Assembly: GCF_963667775.1 (NCBI RefSeq)
Contig: NZ_OY764015.1
Location: forward strand, 2,029,001 to 2,093,000
Source of the DNA: an uncultured Trichococcus sp.
GTDB lineage: Bacteria; Bacillota; Bacilli; Lactobacillales; Aerococcaceae
Direction of reading: 5' to 3'
DNA length: 64,000 nucleotides
Part shown: positions 25,239 to 33,097 of the stretch, in pieces
Layout of the letters: each line of letters begins with the position of its first letter
How positions within the stretch are numbered: the first letter of the stretch is position 1
Notes under the pieces: generated by a model
Databases searched by the model: none
What the model was told of the DNA's origin: nothing
The model's input: only the letters and a program-made list of their open reading frames with translations
Translations under genes and position numbers: made by a program

Positions 25239-25925
25239 CTACACTTCCACCAGGTCAAAACGCGTAATGATGCCGAGCAGGTTTTCCGTATTTTTGCCGC
25301 TGTGCGTCACCAGCAACGCATCGATCTTTTGGTTATCAAATTGGGCTTCCGCTTCGTAGATGGTAGCATCCTTCTTGATGAAGGCAAAATTATTTTTATT
25401 CTCGTCCAAAACAAGGATATCCCGCGCAAGCGTTCCGTCGATCGACACGGTTGCCTCATGCGCATGCTGGGACAACCAGTGCGTGATGCCATTCTCCGTC
25501 AACAATCCCCTCACTTTTCCCTTTCCGTCTTTGATCGGGAATTGTGTCAGATCGGTGTTCCGGATCGTCTCGAGGACAGCAGACAGCGGTGTCGTTTCCT
25601 TAAAGAACTTCACATCACCCGATCTGATGTCGAAAGCCGTCTTCGGTTTCAACAGTTGTTCATGGATCGCCTTGATCAGATTCAGGGACTCCTCGTTGAC
25701 GAGCACCAGATCACTTTGGTTCCCGTGGCTCAGAAAGTTACGCAGATCCCCCAGTATCTGAAAATCATTCCGTTTCCTTTTCACAAAACTGTCGTAGCGC
25801 GAGGCGTTCTCCACCAGTTCATAAAAACTGTAGTAGGATTTTCCGCGATTGGGCTTGTATTCCTTGTTGAAAAAACTCTCGATGTCATTGAAATAATCCA
25901 GGAATGCTTCGTTGCTGCTCTTCAA
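25239..25925 (-). CDS. HEPN-like helical domain fused to a CBS pair
   Basis: A 228-residue cytosolic protein in two parts. Residues 1-95 are helical and end with the motif RNFLSH (Arg62 to His67), which fits the RX4H pattern of HEPN ribonuclease domains. Residues 100-228 form two CBS repeats: the first with TQFPIKDGKGKVRGLLTENGI and the second with IDALLVTHSGKNTENLLGIITRFDL. CBS pairs bind adenine nucleotides, so the protein may be a nucleotide-gated RNase or RNA-binding protein. That is inference: a single RX4H-like string is weak evidence. The start codon is TTG at 25925 behind GGGGTGAAGG. Transcribed alone. Confidence 0.75.
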   Translation of the reverse strand: MKSSNEAFLDYFNDIESFFNKEYKPNRGKSYYSFYELVENASRYDSFVKRKRNDFQILGDLRNFLSHGNQSDLVLVNEESLNLIKAIHEQLLKPKTAFDIRSGDVKFFKETTPLSAVLETIRNTDLTQFPIKDGKGKVRGLLTENGITHWLSQHAHEATVSIDGTLARDILVLDENKNNFAFIKKDATIYEAEAQFDNQKIDALLVTHSGKNTENLLGIITRFDLVEV

Positions 25926-26067
25926 TCGCCTTCACCCCTCACAATTTGCTATCGTTATGCTTCTATTCTAACAATTCGCAACGGGAAATACGAATCCAAA
26001 GCCTTTCGAAAGAAACAACTGATTAAGCGGATAGGATGCTCCGAACCGCGGTATCACCATAAAAAGC

Positions 26068-26106
26068 CACCTGATTCGAGTACAAGAAATTGTCTTGGAT
26101 CAGGTG
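26068..26106 (-). terminator. Terminator of the RibD-C reductase gene
   Basis: CACCTGAT (26068-26075) and ATCAGGTG (26099-26106) with an inner CTTG/CAAG pairing; TTTTT follows on the minus strand after GGC. Confidence 0.7.
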
Positions 26107-26133
26107 TTTCTTCCGTTCTGCATGACCCTCGTT

Positions 26134-26856
26134 TCACTCCGAAAGATAAGTCAGCCGGATGCCATCCGGGCCGATCCGTTCAAATGTATCCAGCCTGAAC
26201 TTCCGGATACGCTGATCGGAACTGCTCCCGAACTCGAACAAAGAAACGGAATCGGAAACGCCTTCGACAAGCGGAGCGATGATGAGGCTGATTTCATCGA
26301 CCAAACCTTCGCTCACGAACGATCCGTTCACAACCCCTCCGCCGACCAGCATGAAAGTTTCGATGCCAAAATGTTTGTGCAGCTTCTCCAAGGCAACCAT
26401 CATCGACAAAGGTTTGCTCTTCCCCGCAAAGATGTAGGAAATGCCCACGTTCCTGAGATGGGCCAGATACCGGTCCGAGACCGCCTCGCTCAAAATCGTG
26501 ACGATGTGGTCGCCTTTTCTTTCCGGGTACTCGTCGCCGATCACATTCATTTCCCAGCCGAGTTTTCCTTCCGGATCGACCGCGATCGCGTAAGAGCTGA
26601 ATGCAGCCTGATGAATGTAATCTTCCAGCGGGATCGCTGCATCTGGGTAAACAGACAGATCCACTTTGTTTCCGAATGTGATGTGCTCCTCGAACGTGAC
26701 CCTTCCGCAGATCCAATTGTCCGAAACGTAAGCTTGCAGCGTCTCCTCATAGGCCTTTCCGTACGGTCCGAATTCGCCCGCGCTTAAATAATGCCCCGCC
26801 GCACGCCCGTCTATCGACATCGCCATGTGGCAAATCACCCTGTAAGGTCTGTTCAT
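26134..26856 (-). CDS. RibD C-terminal / dihydrofolate-reductase-like protein
   Basis: A 240-residue protein with the fold of the RibD reductase domain. The N-terminus VICHMAMSIDGRAAGH, the VGISYIFAGKSKPLS strand and FMLVGGGVVNGSFVSEGLVDEISLIIAP are the family blocks. Such stand-alone proteins use NADPH, but most have no known substrate. There are no riboflavin genes nearby, so a role in riboflavin synthesis is unlikely. GGAGG lies eight bases before the ATG. It is flanked by its own terminator and, upstream, by a low-G+C stretch. Confidence 0.85.
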   Translation of the reverse strand: MNRPYRVICHMAMSIDGRAAGHYLSAGEFGPYGKAYEETLQAYVSDNWICGRVTFEEHITFGNKVDLSVYPDAAIPLEDYIHQAAFSSYAIAVDPEGKLGWEMNVIGDEYPERKGDHIVTILSEAVSDRYLAHLRNVGISYIFAGKSKPLSMMVALEKLHKHFGIETFMLVGGGVVNGSFVSEGLVDEISLIIAPLVEGVSDSVSLFEFGSSSDQRIRKFRLDTFERIGPDGIRLTYLSE

Positions 26857-26989
26857 TTCTTTTTCCTCCGTTCCTAATCTTTGTTTATGGTTCCATCATA
26901 AACCCTTGAGGTTAGTTTAAGTCAAGAAGGAAATGCAACATTTTCCTCCCCAAAATTATAGTCTAGCCCACATCTGTCAAATCACGTTT

Positions 26990-27208
26990 CTACTTTCGCA
27001 CATACATCTGTGTTACGTTGTCATATTCGACCAAACCATTATCTTTCAGGTGTTTTTTTAGTTGTCTCAATTCTTCCTTTGCCTCTGCCACGTATTGATT
27101 TATCTCGATTTCCGTATAATCATTCTTCAATCCAAAAAAAATATTATCTTCAATGATCGACTCATTATGCTCAATGATTTGTTTTCCATTTGTTGACACA
27201 GAAATCAC
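26990..27208 (-). CDS. Small hypothetical protein, possible remnant
   Basis: A 72-codon frame that would start with GTG at 27208. The product is charged and helical (VAEAKEELRQLKKHLKDNGL). Base composition is clearly more AT-rich than in neighbours, and the upstream sequence offers only a poor AAAGAAAGA as binding site. It may be a young or decayed acquired gene, or not a gene at all. No family recognised. Confidence 0.35.
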   Translation of the reverse strand: MISVSTNGKQIIEHNESIIEDNIFFGLKNDYTEIEINQYVAEAKEELRQLKKHLKDNGLVEYDNVTQMYVRK

Positions 27209-27612
27209 ATCTTTCTTTAGGACTCAACATTTCTCTTGATCCATTTCCAACAATCCCGCTCAACTGGTTACTGATTTCTTAAAAAGTTTTATCAAAACGT
27301 TTATTTAAAACATTGTTCAATGATACCATCCGTAGATATCAAGAAAAAGATACAAAATAACAGTTGGCAGGGCTACTGTTGCTTCGATTCCACCAAGAAG
27401 GGCCTACCAGTAAAGACTATTCGAGAATCCGGTCACGACTCCGGCGAGGCCCCGCTCGCCGGAGTATAATGTTAACTTTCGCCCCTTTCTCCGGTGAAAC
27501 CAGCCTCATAGGAGAACACATGCAAAAGGTGTGCTTACCTCCGGCCAGACTACCGTTCACCGGAGGTAAGCATCAAAAAGGACGTTAGCTGATATACTGG
27601 AGTTACCTATAA
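27209..27612. repeat. Gene-free stretch with palindromic element, copy 2
   Basis: About 400 bases without a supportable gene. The left 150 bases are AT-rich. From 27438 there is a perfect stem ACTCCGGCGAG/CTCGCCGGAGT (27438-27465), then CCGGTGAA (27491), CTCATAGGAG (27505) and a perfect 12-base stem GCTTACCTCCGG/CCGGAGGTAAGC (27533-27571). It resembles the element at 24999-25177. Confidence 0.55.
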
Positions 27613-27614
27613 AG

Positions 27615-27645
27615 AAAGAGCCGCCTCAACGTGAGACGGCTCCCA
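27615..27645 (-). terminator. Terminator of the sugar ABC operon
   Basis: GAGCCGCCTC (27618-27627) and GAGACGGCTC (27633-27642) with TTTCTTT on the minus strand, after the EIIB gene. Confidence 0.75.
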
Positions 27646-27659
27646 TACTTATTCTTTTC

Positions 27660-27983
27660 TTATTTCCCGATCAACGCAATGATCTCCTCCAGAACTGCTT
27701 CACCGTCCAGGATCTCATAATTTTCCTTCGAGATCAGCTTGTAAGGCACCGCCTTGTAGGTCAGGAAATCCTTCAGCCGCGCGATTTCGTATTTGGATTG
27801 CGGGCCGATCATCAGGGCATCGATCGCTTGGCTTTGGATCGCCTGCTCCGCGATGATCGCCGGGGCGGAGTAGACATGGATGTCCAGTCCCCTTTCATCC
27901 GCAGCGTTCTGCACATTCTTCACCAACAAGCCGGTCGTGATGCCTGCCGTACAGATCAATAAGGCTGTCTTTTGTTCGGTCAT
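27660..27983 (-). CDS. Orphan PTS EIIB, lactose/cellobiose family
   Basis: A 107-residue protein with the fold and active site of the Lac/Chb-type EIIB domain: the phospho-cysteine lies in LICTAGITTGLLVKNV (Cys11), and APAIIAEQ and IDALMIGPQ follow. In a complete PTS it would pass phosphate from EIIA to a sugar. No EIIA or EIIC of this class is near. Instead it follows the permease gene of a sugar ABC transporter by 13 bases, sharing its transcript. I start at the ATG at 27983, nine bases after AAGGGG; a TTG at 27992 would touch the binding site. It may serve a regulatory role, which is conjecture. Confidence 0.83.
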   Translation of the reverse strand: MTEQKTALLICTAGITTGLLVKNVQNAADERGLDIHVYSAPAIIAEQAIQSQAIDALMIGPQSKYEIARLKDFLTYKAVPYKLISKENYEILDGEAVLEEIIALIGK

Positions 27984-27996
27984 CTGCTTCAACCCC

Positions 27997-29196
27997 TTAT
28001 GCCGCTTTCTTTTTCTTGTTGTAGATATCCAATACGACGGCCAGCAACAGAATCAAACCTTTGATTGCTTGCTGCCAATCGACACCGACACCGAGAATGG
28101 ACATCCCGTTATTCAAGACACCCATAACCAAACCGCCGACGATCGTGCCCACGATGGTGCCGATCCCGCCTGAAGTGGAAGCTCCGCCGAAGTATACGGC
28201 TGCCATCGCATCCAATTCCATGGAAGTACCTGCTTGCGGTGTGGCCGCATTCAGACGCGCTGCCAAGATCAAACCAGCCAACGCAGCCATTGCGCCCATG
28301 TTCACGAATACCCAGAAAGTGATTTTTTTCGTTTTGATACCGGACAATTCCGCCGCTTTACGGTTTCCGCCGGTTGCGTAGATTTGGCGTCCCGCAACCG
28401 TCTTGTTGGTCAAGAAAGCATAGGCCGCTACGATGACTCCCAAGATGACCAAAATGACAGGATAGCCTTGGTAAGAGGCGAAGATGTAAGTAACCCCGAT
28501 CATCACCACTGCCGTCATGACCGCTTTCACCATGAACATATTCATTGATTCCACTTCGAACAGATTATTTTTGCGTTTTTCACGTGTGCGCCATTGCCCG
28601 AAGACGAGTGCCGCGGCAATAAGTACACCCAAGATCATCGTCAGCAGATGGATACTGCTGTCCGTCAGATCAGGCAAGTAACCTGTAGAGATTTTTTGGA
28701 ATATTTCCGGGAAAGGCGCCAACGATTGCCCCCCCAAGACGACCTGTGTCAAGCCGCGGAACATCAACAATCCTGCCAACGTTACGATGAAAGCCGGGAT
28801 GCCGAAGTAGGCTACCCAATAACCTTGCCAAGCTCCGATGATCGCTCCGATTGCGATACAGATCGGCACCGCCAACCAAGGGCTCATGTTGTTGTTCACC
28901 ATCAAAATCCCTGAAATGGCACCCACGAAAGCCATTACGGAACCTACCGAAAGATCGACGTGGCCCAACAGGACCACCAACAGCATACCCGCTGCCAGCA
29001 CCAGAATGTGGCTGTTCTGCAGCACAATGTTCGTGATGTTCAGCGGCCGCCAGAAGATGCCGTCCGTCATCAGTTGGAATGCTAACAGCAAGCCGATCAG
29101 AATAATTACCATACTGTATTTACTGAAAATATCAAGCGCCTTTGTTTTTAGATCCAGTGTTTGCTTTTCCTTTTTTACGCCGTTCGTCGTTTCCAT
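27997..29196 (-). CDS. mmsB: Monosaccharide ABC importer permease
   Basis: A 399-residue permease of the MglC/XylH/GguB type with eight to ten membrane segments. The family motifs are HVDLSVGSVMAFVGA near residue 80 and GIPAFIVTLAGLLMFRGL near 130. An ATELSGI-like coupling loop reads NRKAAELSGIKTKKI. The insertion of about 40 residues with a charged RTREKRKNN stretch is typical of the multiple-monosaccharide (GguB) subgroup. It pairs with the ATPase encoded immediately upstream, whose stop codon touches this ATG, and with the ChvE-like lipoprotein. Confidence 0.9.
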   Translation of the reverse strand: METTNGVKKEKQTLDLKTKALDIFSKYSMVIILIGLLLAFQLMTDGIFWRPLNITNIVLQNSHILVLAAGMLLVVLLGHVDLSVGSVMAFVGAISGILMVNNNMSPWLAVPICIAIGAIIGAWQGYWVAYFGIPAFIVTLAGLLMFRGLTQVVLGGQSLAPFPEIFQKISTGYLPDLTDSSIHLLTMILGVLIAAALVFGQWRTREKRKNNLFEVESMNMFMVKAVMTAVVMIGVTYIFASYQGYPVILVILGVIVAAYAFLTNKTVAGRQIYATGGNRKAAELSGIKTKKITFWVFVNMGAMAALAGLILAARLNAATPQAGTSMELDAMAAVYFGGASTSGGIGTIVGTIVGGLVMGVLNNGMSILGVGVDWQQAIKGLILLLAVVLDIYNKKKKAA

Positions 29197-30729
29197 CTAT
29201 AAGACACCCTCTTCTTCCCTAGTCATTAGATTCATCAGCGATTCTTGGTTTGCGTCTTTGCGTAAAACCTCACCTGTGAATTTGCCGTCATTCATCGTGT
29301 AGATACGATCGCACATCCCCAAGATCTCAGGCAATTCGGACGAGATGATGCAGACGCATTTGCCTGCAGCCGCCATCTCTTCGATGATGGTGTAGATTTC
29401 GTATTTGGCGCCGACATCGATCCCGCGTGTCGGTTCATCCAGGAACAGGACGTCCGGTTCCGTCATCAGCCATTTGGCCAGGACGACCTTCTGTTGGTTC
29501 CCCCCGCTGAGGCTGCTGACCTTTTGGTAGATCGAGCTCGTCTTCGTGCGCATTTTTTTGCGGTATTCCTCGGCTATCTGGACTTCTTTTTCTTTGTCCA
29601 ATACGCCCTGCTTACTGATTTTCCCTAAGCTTGCGATTGTCGTGTTCTCACGGATATCCATCAGGAGGTTCAATCCTAGCGCCTTCCTGTCCTCGGATAC
29701 ATAAGCAAGCCCGTTTTCGATGGCTGCCGGCACATCCTTGACCGAAATCTCCTGCCCTTCCTTAAATACTTTCCCGGAAATGTTGCTGCCGTAGGAACGC
29801 CCGAAGACACTCATCGCGAATTCGGTCCGGCCTGCTCCCATCAATCCGGCAATCCCGACGATTTCGCCCTTGCGGATCTTGAAATTGATCTTGTCGTTCA
29901 TGACACGGTGGGCATCAATCGGATGATGGACCGTCCAATCCTTCACTTCAAAATAGACATCGCCGAGGTTCGGATGGCGTTCGGGATAACGGTTGGTCAA
30001 GTCTCTTCCGACCATGCCGCGGATGATGCGTTCCTCATTGATGGCTTCTTTTTCCAGCGTTTCGATCGTTTTACCGTCGCGCAGGATGGTGATGCGGTCG
30101 GCCACATTGACGATCTCGTTCAACTTATGGGAAATGATGATGGAAGTGATGCCTTGCCTTCTGAATTCCTTGATCAGCTCCAACAGATTAGCACTCTCTT
30201 CCTCATTCAGCGCGGCTGTCGGCTCATCCAAAATCAACAAGCGTACCGATTTCGAGAATGCTTTCGCGATTTCGACCAATTGCTGCTGTCCGACCCCGAT
30301 CTGGGAAACGAGCGTATTGGGATTCACTCTTAATCCGACTGTCTTCAGCAGATTAGTCGTTTTCTTTTCCGTCAGGTCCCAGTCAATAATGCCGTGCTTT
30401 GCCTGTTCATTTCCCAGGAAAATATTTTCACTTACGGAAAGATACGGGCTGAGCGCCAACTCCTGATGGATGATGACGATACCTTCATTTTCGCTGTCCT
30501 TCAGATTCTTGAATTTGCATGTCTCGCCGTTATAGACGATGTCCCCCTCATAGCTCCCATAAGGATACAGCCCACTCAATACATTCATAAGTGTGGATTT
30601 ACCCGCACCATTTTCGCCGCATAGGGCATGAATTTCGCCACGCTCGATTTTCAGATTCACATCACTCAATGCCCGGATGCCAGAAAATTCTTTGACGATA
30701 TTTCGCATCTCCAATATATAATCCGCCAT
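29197..30729 (-). CDS. mmsA: Monosaccharide ABC importer ATPase, double NBD
   Basis: A 510-residue protein with two tandem nucleotide-binding domains. The first has Walker [10 protein letters not shown] (about 38-46), a GVGQQQL signature and [11 protein letters not shown]. The second has the degenerate GLMGAGRTE in place of Walker [10 protein letters not shown] as signature and [15 protein letters not shown]. This asymmetry is standard for MglA/XylG/GguA ATPases. It drives uptake of pentoses or hexoses by the ChvE/MmsB pair. GGAGGGG precedes the ATG. A stem without T run separates it from chvE. Confidence 0.92.
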   Translation of the reverse strand: MADYILEMRNIVKEFSGIRALSDVNLKIERGEIHALCGENGAGKSTLMNVLSGLYPYGSYEGDIVYNGETCKFKNLKDSENEGIVIIHQELALSPYLSVSENIFLGNEQAKHGIIDWDLTEKKTTNLLKTVGLRVNPNTLVSQIGVGQQQLVEIAKAFSKSVRLLILDEPTAALNEEESANLLELIKEFRRQGITSIIISHKLNEIVNVADRITILRDGKTIETLEKEAINEERIIRGMVGRDLTNRYPERHPNLGDVYFEVKDWTVHHPIDAHRVMNDKINFKIRKGEIVGIAGLMGAGRTEFAMSVFGRSYGSNISGKVFKEGQEISVKDVPAAIENGLAYVSEDRKALGLNLLMDIRENTTIASLGKISKQGVLDKEKEVQIAEEYRKKMRTKTSSIYQKVSSLSGGNQQKVVLAKWLMTEPDVLFLDEPTRGIDVGAKYEIYTIIEEMAAAGKCVCIISSELPEILGMCDRIYTMNDGKFTGEVLRKDANQESLMNLMTREEEGVL

Positions 30730-30749
30730 GATACCCCTCCTCTATGAAA

Positions 30750-30780
30750 GAGACTTCCTTGGCGTCACAAAGGAAGTCTC
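30750..30780 (-). promoter_or_regulatory. Stem-loop between chvE and mmsA
   Basis: Perfect 11-base arms GAGACTTCCTT/AAGGAAGTCTC around a nine-base loop. No T run follows on the minus strand. It probably protects the 3' end of the chvE message or lowers read-through, so that more binding protein than ATPase is made. Confidence 0.6.
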
Positions 30781-30794
30781 CATTATTCACATTT

Positions 30795-31883
30795 TTATAA
30801 GCCTAAATCTTCTTCAGAATAGTAGTCTGTATCGATCAGCTCTGCCTGGTAATTTTCTTTGTCCACTGAAACAGGATTAGCCAGATAAGTCGGTACGACT
30901 TTCACGCCATTGTCATATGTTTCTGTGTCGTTTACAGGCACTTCTTCCTCGTTGAAGATCGCTTCGATCATCTCGATTGTGTTTTGAGCCAAAATACGCG
31001 TATCCTTGAAGATCGTTTGTGTCTGTTCGCCAGCAATGATCGATTTTACGCCTGCTTGCGTTCCATCTTGACCTGTGATGACCGGCAATGGTTTTTCTGC
31101 CGAACCGTAACCCACGCCTTTCAGAGAAGAAATGATCCCCAAGCTGATCGGATCATAAGGAGACAATACTGCATCCAAGGTTTTATCCGTGTAATTTGCG
31201 CTCAACAGGTTGTCCATCCGTGCTTGGGCAGTCGATCCGTCCCAACGCAAGGTTGCGATCTGGTTGAACTTTGTTTGTTCGGAAGGGATGACCAATTGGC
31301 CGCTTTCAATGTATTGTTGGAATACGGACATCACACCGTTGTAATTGATCAAGGCGTTGTTGTCATCAGGAGATCCGCCGAATAATTCGATGTTGTATGG
31401 GCCTTCACCTTCGGCCAAATTCAATGCATCTTCGATGTATGAAGCTTGCAGTACTCCCACACCAAAATTATCGAAAGTTGCATAATAATCCACGTGTTCG
31501 GAATTCATCAACAAGCGGTCGTACGCGATGACTTCGATGCCTTCGTCAGCTGCTTTTCCAAGCACGTCCGTCAAGGCGGATCCGTCAATGGAAGCGATTA
31601 CCAAAACATCCACACCTTTTGTGATCATATTCTCGATCTGCGCCACCTGGTTCTCGACTTTGTCCTCGCCGTATTGAAGGTCCGTCTTGTAGCCCAGTTT
31701 CTCCAACTCGGTGACCATGTTGTTGCCGTCCGCAATCCATCTCTCGGCTGACTTAGTCGGCATCGCGATTCCCACATAGCCGGCATCCCCTGTTGATGCT
31801 TCGCCGTCCCCGCATGCACCTAGCACTACTGCGGATAATAACGTTGCTGCTGTAAGAAAACTTTTCTTCCAATTGAATTTCAT
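30795..31883 (-). CDS. chvE: ChvE-like monosaccharide-binding lipoprotein
   Basis: A 362-residue substrate-binding protein. A signal peptide ends in the lipobox LGAC with the lipid-bearing Cys24. The mature part is a periplasmic-binding-protein type I fold: [47 protein letters not shown] and [14 protein letters not shown]. These blocks match the ChvE/multiple-monosaccharide group, which binds arabinose, galactose, glucose or xylose. First gene of the importer operon. Start is the ATG at 31883 behind GGAGG. Its promoter has a cre box over the -35 region, so glucose should repress it through CcpA. Confidence 0.9.
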   Translation of the reverse strand: MKFNWKKSFLTAATLLSAVVLGACGDGEASTGDAGYVGIAMPTKSAERWIADGNNMVTELEKLGYKTDLQYGEDKVENQVAQIENMITKGVDVLVIASIDGSALTDVLGKAADEGIEVIAYDRLLMNSEHVDYYATFDNFGVGVLQASYIEDALNLAEGEGPYNIELFGGSPDDNNALINYNGVMSVFQQYIESGQLVIPSEQTKFNQIATLRWDGSTAQARMDNLLSANYTDKTLDAVLSPYDPISLGIISSLKGVGYGSAEKPLPVITGQDGTQAGVKSIIAGEQTQTIFKDTRILAQNTIEMIEAIFNEEEVPVNDTETYDNGVKVVPTYLANPVSVDKENYQAELIDTDYYSEEDLGL

Positions 31884-31920
31884 CCCGAATTCCTCCACTG
31901 CTGATTTATTTGATATACAC

Positions 31921-31948
31921 ATTGTACCCCTATCGGATACCGCTTACA
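31921..31948 (-). promoter_or_regulatory. chvE promoter with cre box
   Basis: On the minus strand TACAAT (31926-31921) is the -10 box, with TGTAAG 16 bases upstream as a weak -35. The 14-mer TGTAAGCGGTATCC (31948-31935) agrees with the cre consensus TGWAANCGNTNWCA at 13 of 14 positions and covers the -35 box, so CcpA would block the promoter. Confidence 0.7.
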
Positions 31949-32116
31949 TTCACTATCTTTTTCCGTTTCTTGATATTCTTACTCACTTGTATCCGTTTCC
32001 ATATGGATTTTTTCCGATTTTCTTTGTTTTTTTTCGAAGGCCCCATAAACTGTGCTAAACTATTCGATGGTAGCGTTTTATTTATAGTCAAATAATAGGA
32101 AGGAAGTTTTCCAACC

Positions 32117-33085
32117 ATGAAGTACCTCCTGCATCTGCTCCTCTTGCTCTTTGTTGTCGGCGGCTGCGCGAACAGCCCTGATGCGGAAGAAGAGCCGGGG
32201 AACATCGTCATCGGGTTCTCGCAGTCGGGAACGGAGAGCAATTGGCGCAAGCGTCACACAGAATCAATCAGAGAAGAATTGGATAAAGAAGGCTACGAAG
32301 TCCTGTACAGGAACGGTTTCATGAACCAAGGTCGCCAAATCCAGGATATGCGCACCTTTATTGCTTATAAAGTCGATATGATTGTCTTCACACCGATCGT
32401 GGAAGACGGTTGGGATGCCGTTCTCTTGGAAGCAAAAGCTGCAGGTATACCTGTTATCGTTGTCGACCGAGATATCCGCACAGCAGAAGAGAATCTGTAT
32501 CTGACGCATATCGGTTCCAGTTTTAAGTCTGAAGGAAACCGGGCGGGACTCTATATCACCAATCATTTCCAAAACAGCTCCCAGTCATCCGTAAAGATTT
32601 TGGAAATGAAAGGGCTTGCGAATACTTCCCCGACCAATTTCCGCAGTGAAGGCTTTATGGAAGTGATCAGCCGCGATTCACGGATCATCGTCGAAGCCTC
32701 CTTGGAAGGGGATTTTATTCGATCCAAGGCGAAGGATGTCTTCCGGAAATACATAGAAGAGAACGGCTGGGAAGATATCGATGTCCTCTACAGCCATAAC
32801 GATGAAATGACGTTGGGCATGCTGGAGATCATGGAAGAAAACGGCATCGTCCCGGGACAGGACATCCTCATCGTCACGATCGACGGCCAAGCTGAAATGA
32901 TCGAAAACCTTCGCGCCGGCAAGGTCAATTGCGTCGTCGAATGCAATCCGAACGCCGGCTGGTACGTCCGCAACACCATCAAGCGTTATTTGAACGGCAA
33001 TACGATCCCTGATGAAATTTATATGCCCGAAACGGTCTTCTCCGATAAAGGCAATCTCGACAGCATTCCGCCAAGGGACTACTAG
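32117..33085 (+). CDS. Sugar-binding lipoprotein of a three-component sensor
   Basis: A 322-residue lipoprotein with lipobox VGGC (Cys17) and a type I periplasmic-binding fold: GFSQSGTESNWRKRHTESI, VDMIVFTPIVEDGWDAVL, PVIVVDRDIRT and YSHNDEMTLGMLEIM. It resembles YtfQ-like galactose/arabinose-binding proteins. It is not the importer's own binding protein, which is encoded divergently; it heads an operon with a sensor kinase and response regulator. The same layout is known from araPST of Geobacillus (AraP) and the xylose sensor XylFII. It therefore probably presents the sugar to the kinase at the outer face of the membrane. Specificity for arabinose is inferred. Confidence 0.85.
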   Translation: MKYLLHLLLLLFVVGGCANSPDAEEEPGNIVIGFSQSGTESNWRKRHTESIREELDKEGYEVLYRNGFMNQGRQIQDMRTFIAYKVDMIVFTPIVEDGWDAVLLEAKAAGIPVIVVDRDIRTAEENLYLTHIGSSFKSEGNRAGLYITNHFQNSSQSSVKILEMKGLANTSPTNFRSEGFMEVISRDSRIIVEASLEGDFIRSKAKDVFRKYIEENGWEDIDVLYSHNDEMTLGMLEIMEENGIVPGQDILIVTIDGQAEMIENLRAGKVNCVVECNPNAGWYVRNTIKRYLNGNTIPDEIYMPETVFSDKGNLDSIPPRDY

Positions 33086-33097
33086 GGAGGTCACGAG

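Noticed and set aside
26134-26856. Riboflavin biosynthesis gene ribD
   Set aside because: Only the reductase-like half is present, without the deaminase half and without other rib genes or an FMN riboswitch.
24999-27571. CRISPR array
   Set aside because: The repeats are two diverged palindromic regions, without short direct repeats at regular spacing and without cas genes.
27364-27588. A 74-codon plus-strand frame
   Set aside because: It runs through the palindromic stems, lacks a binding site and has a composition expected of non-coding sequence.
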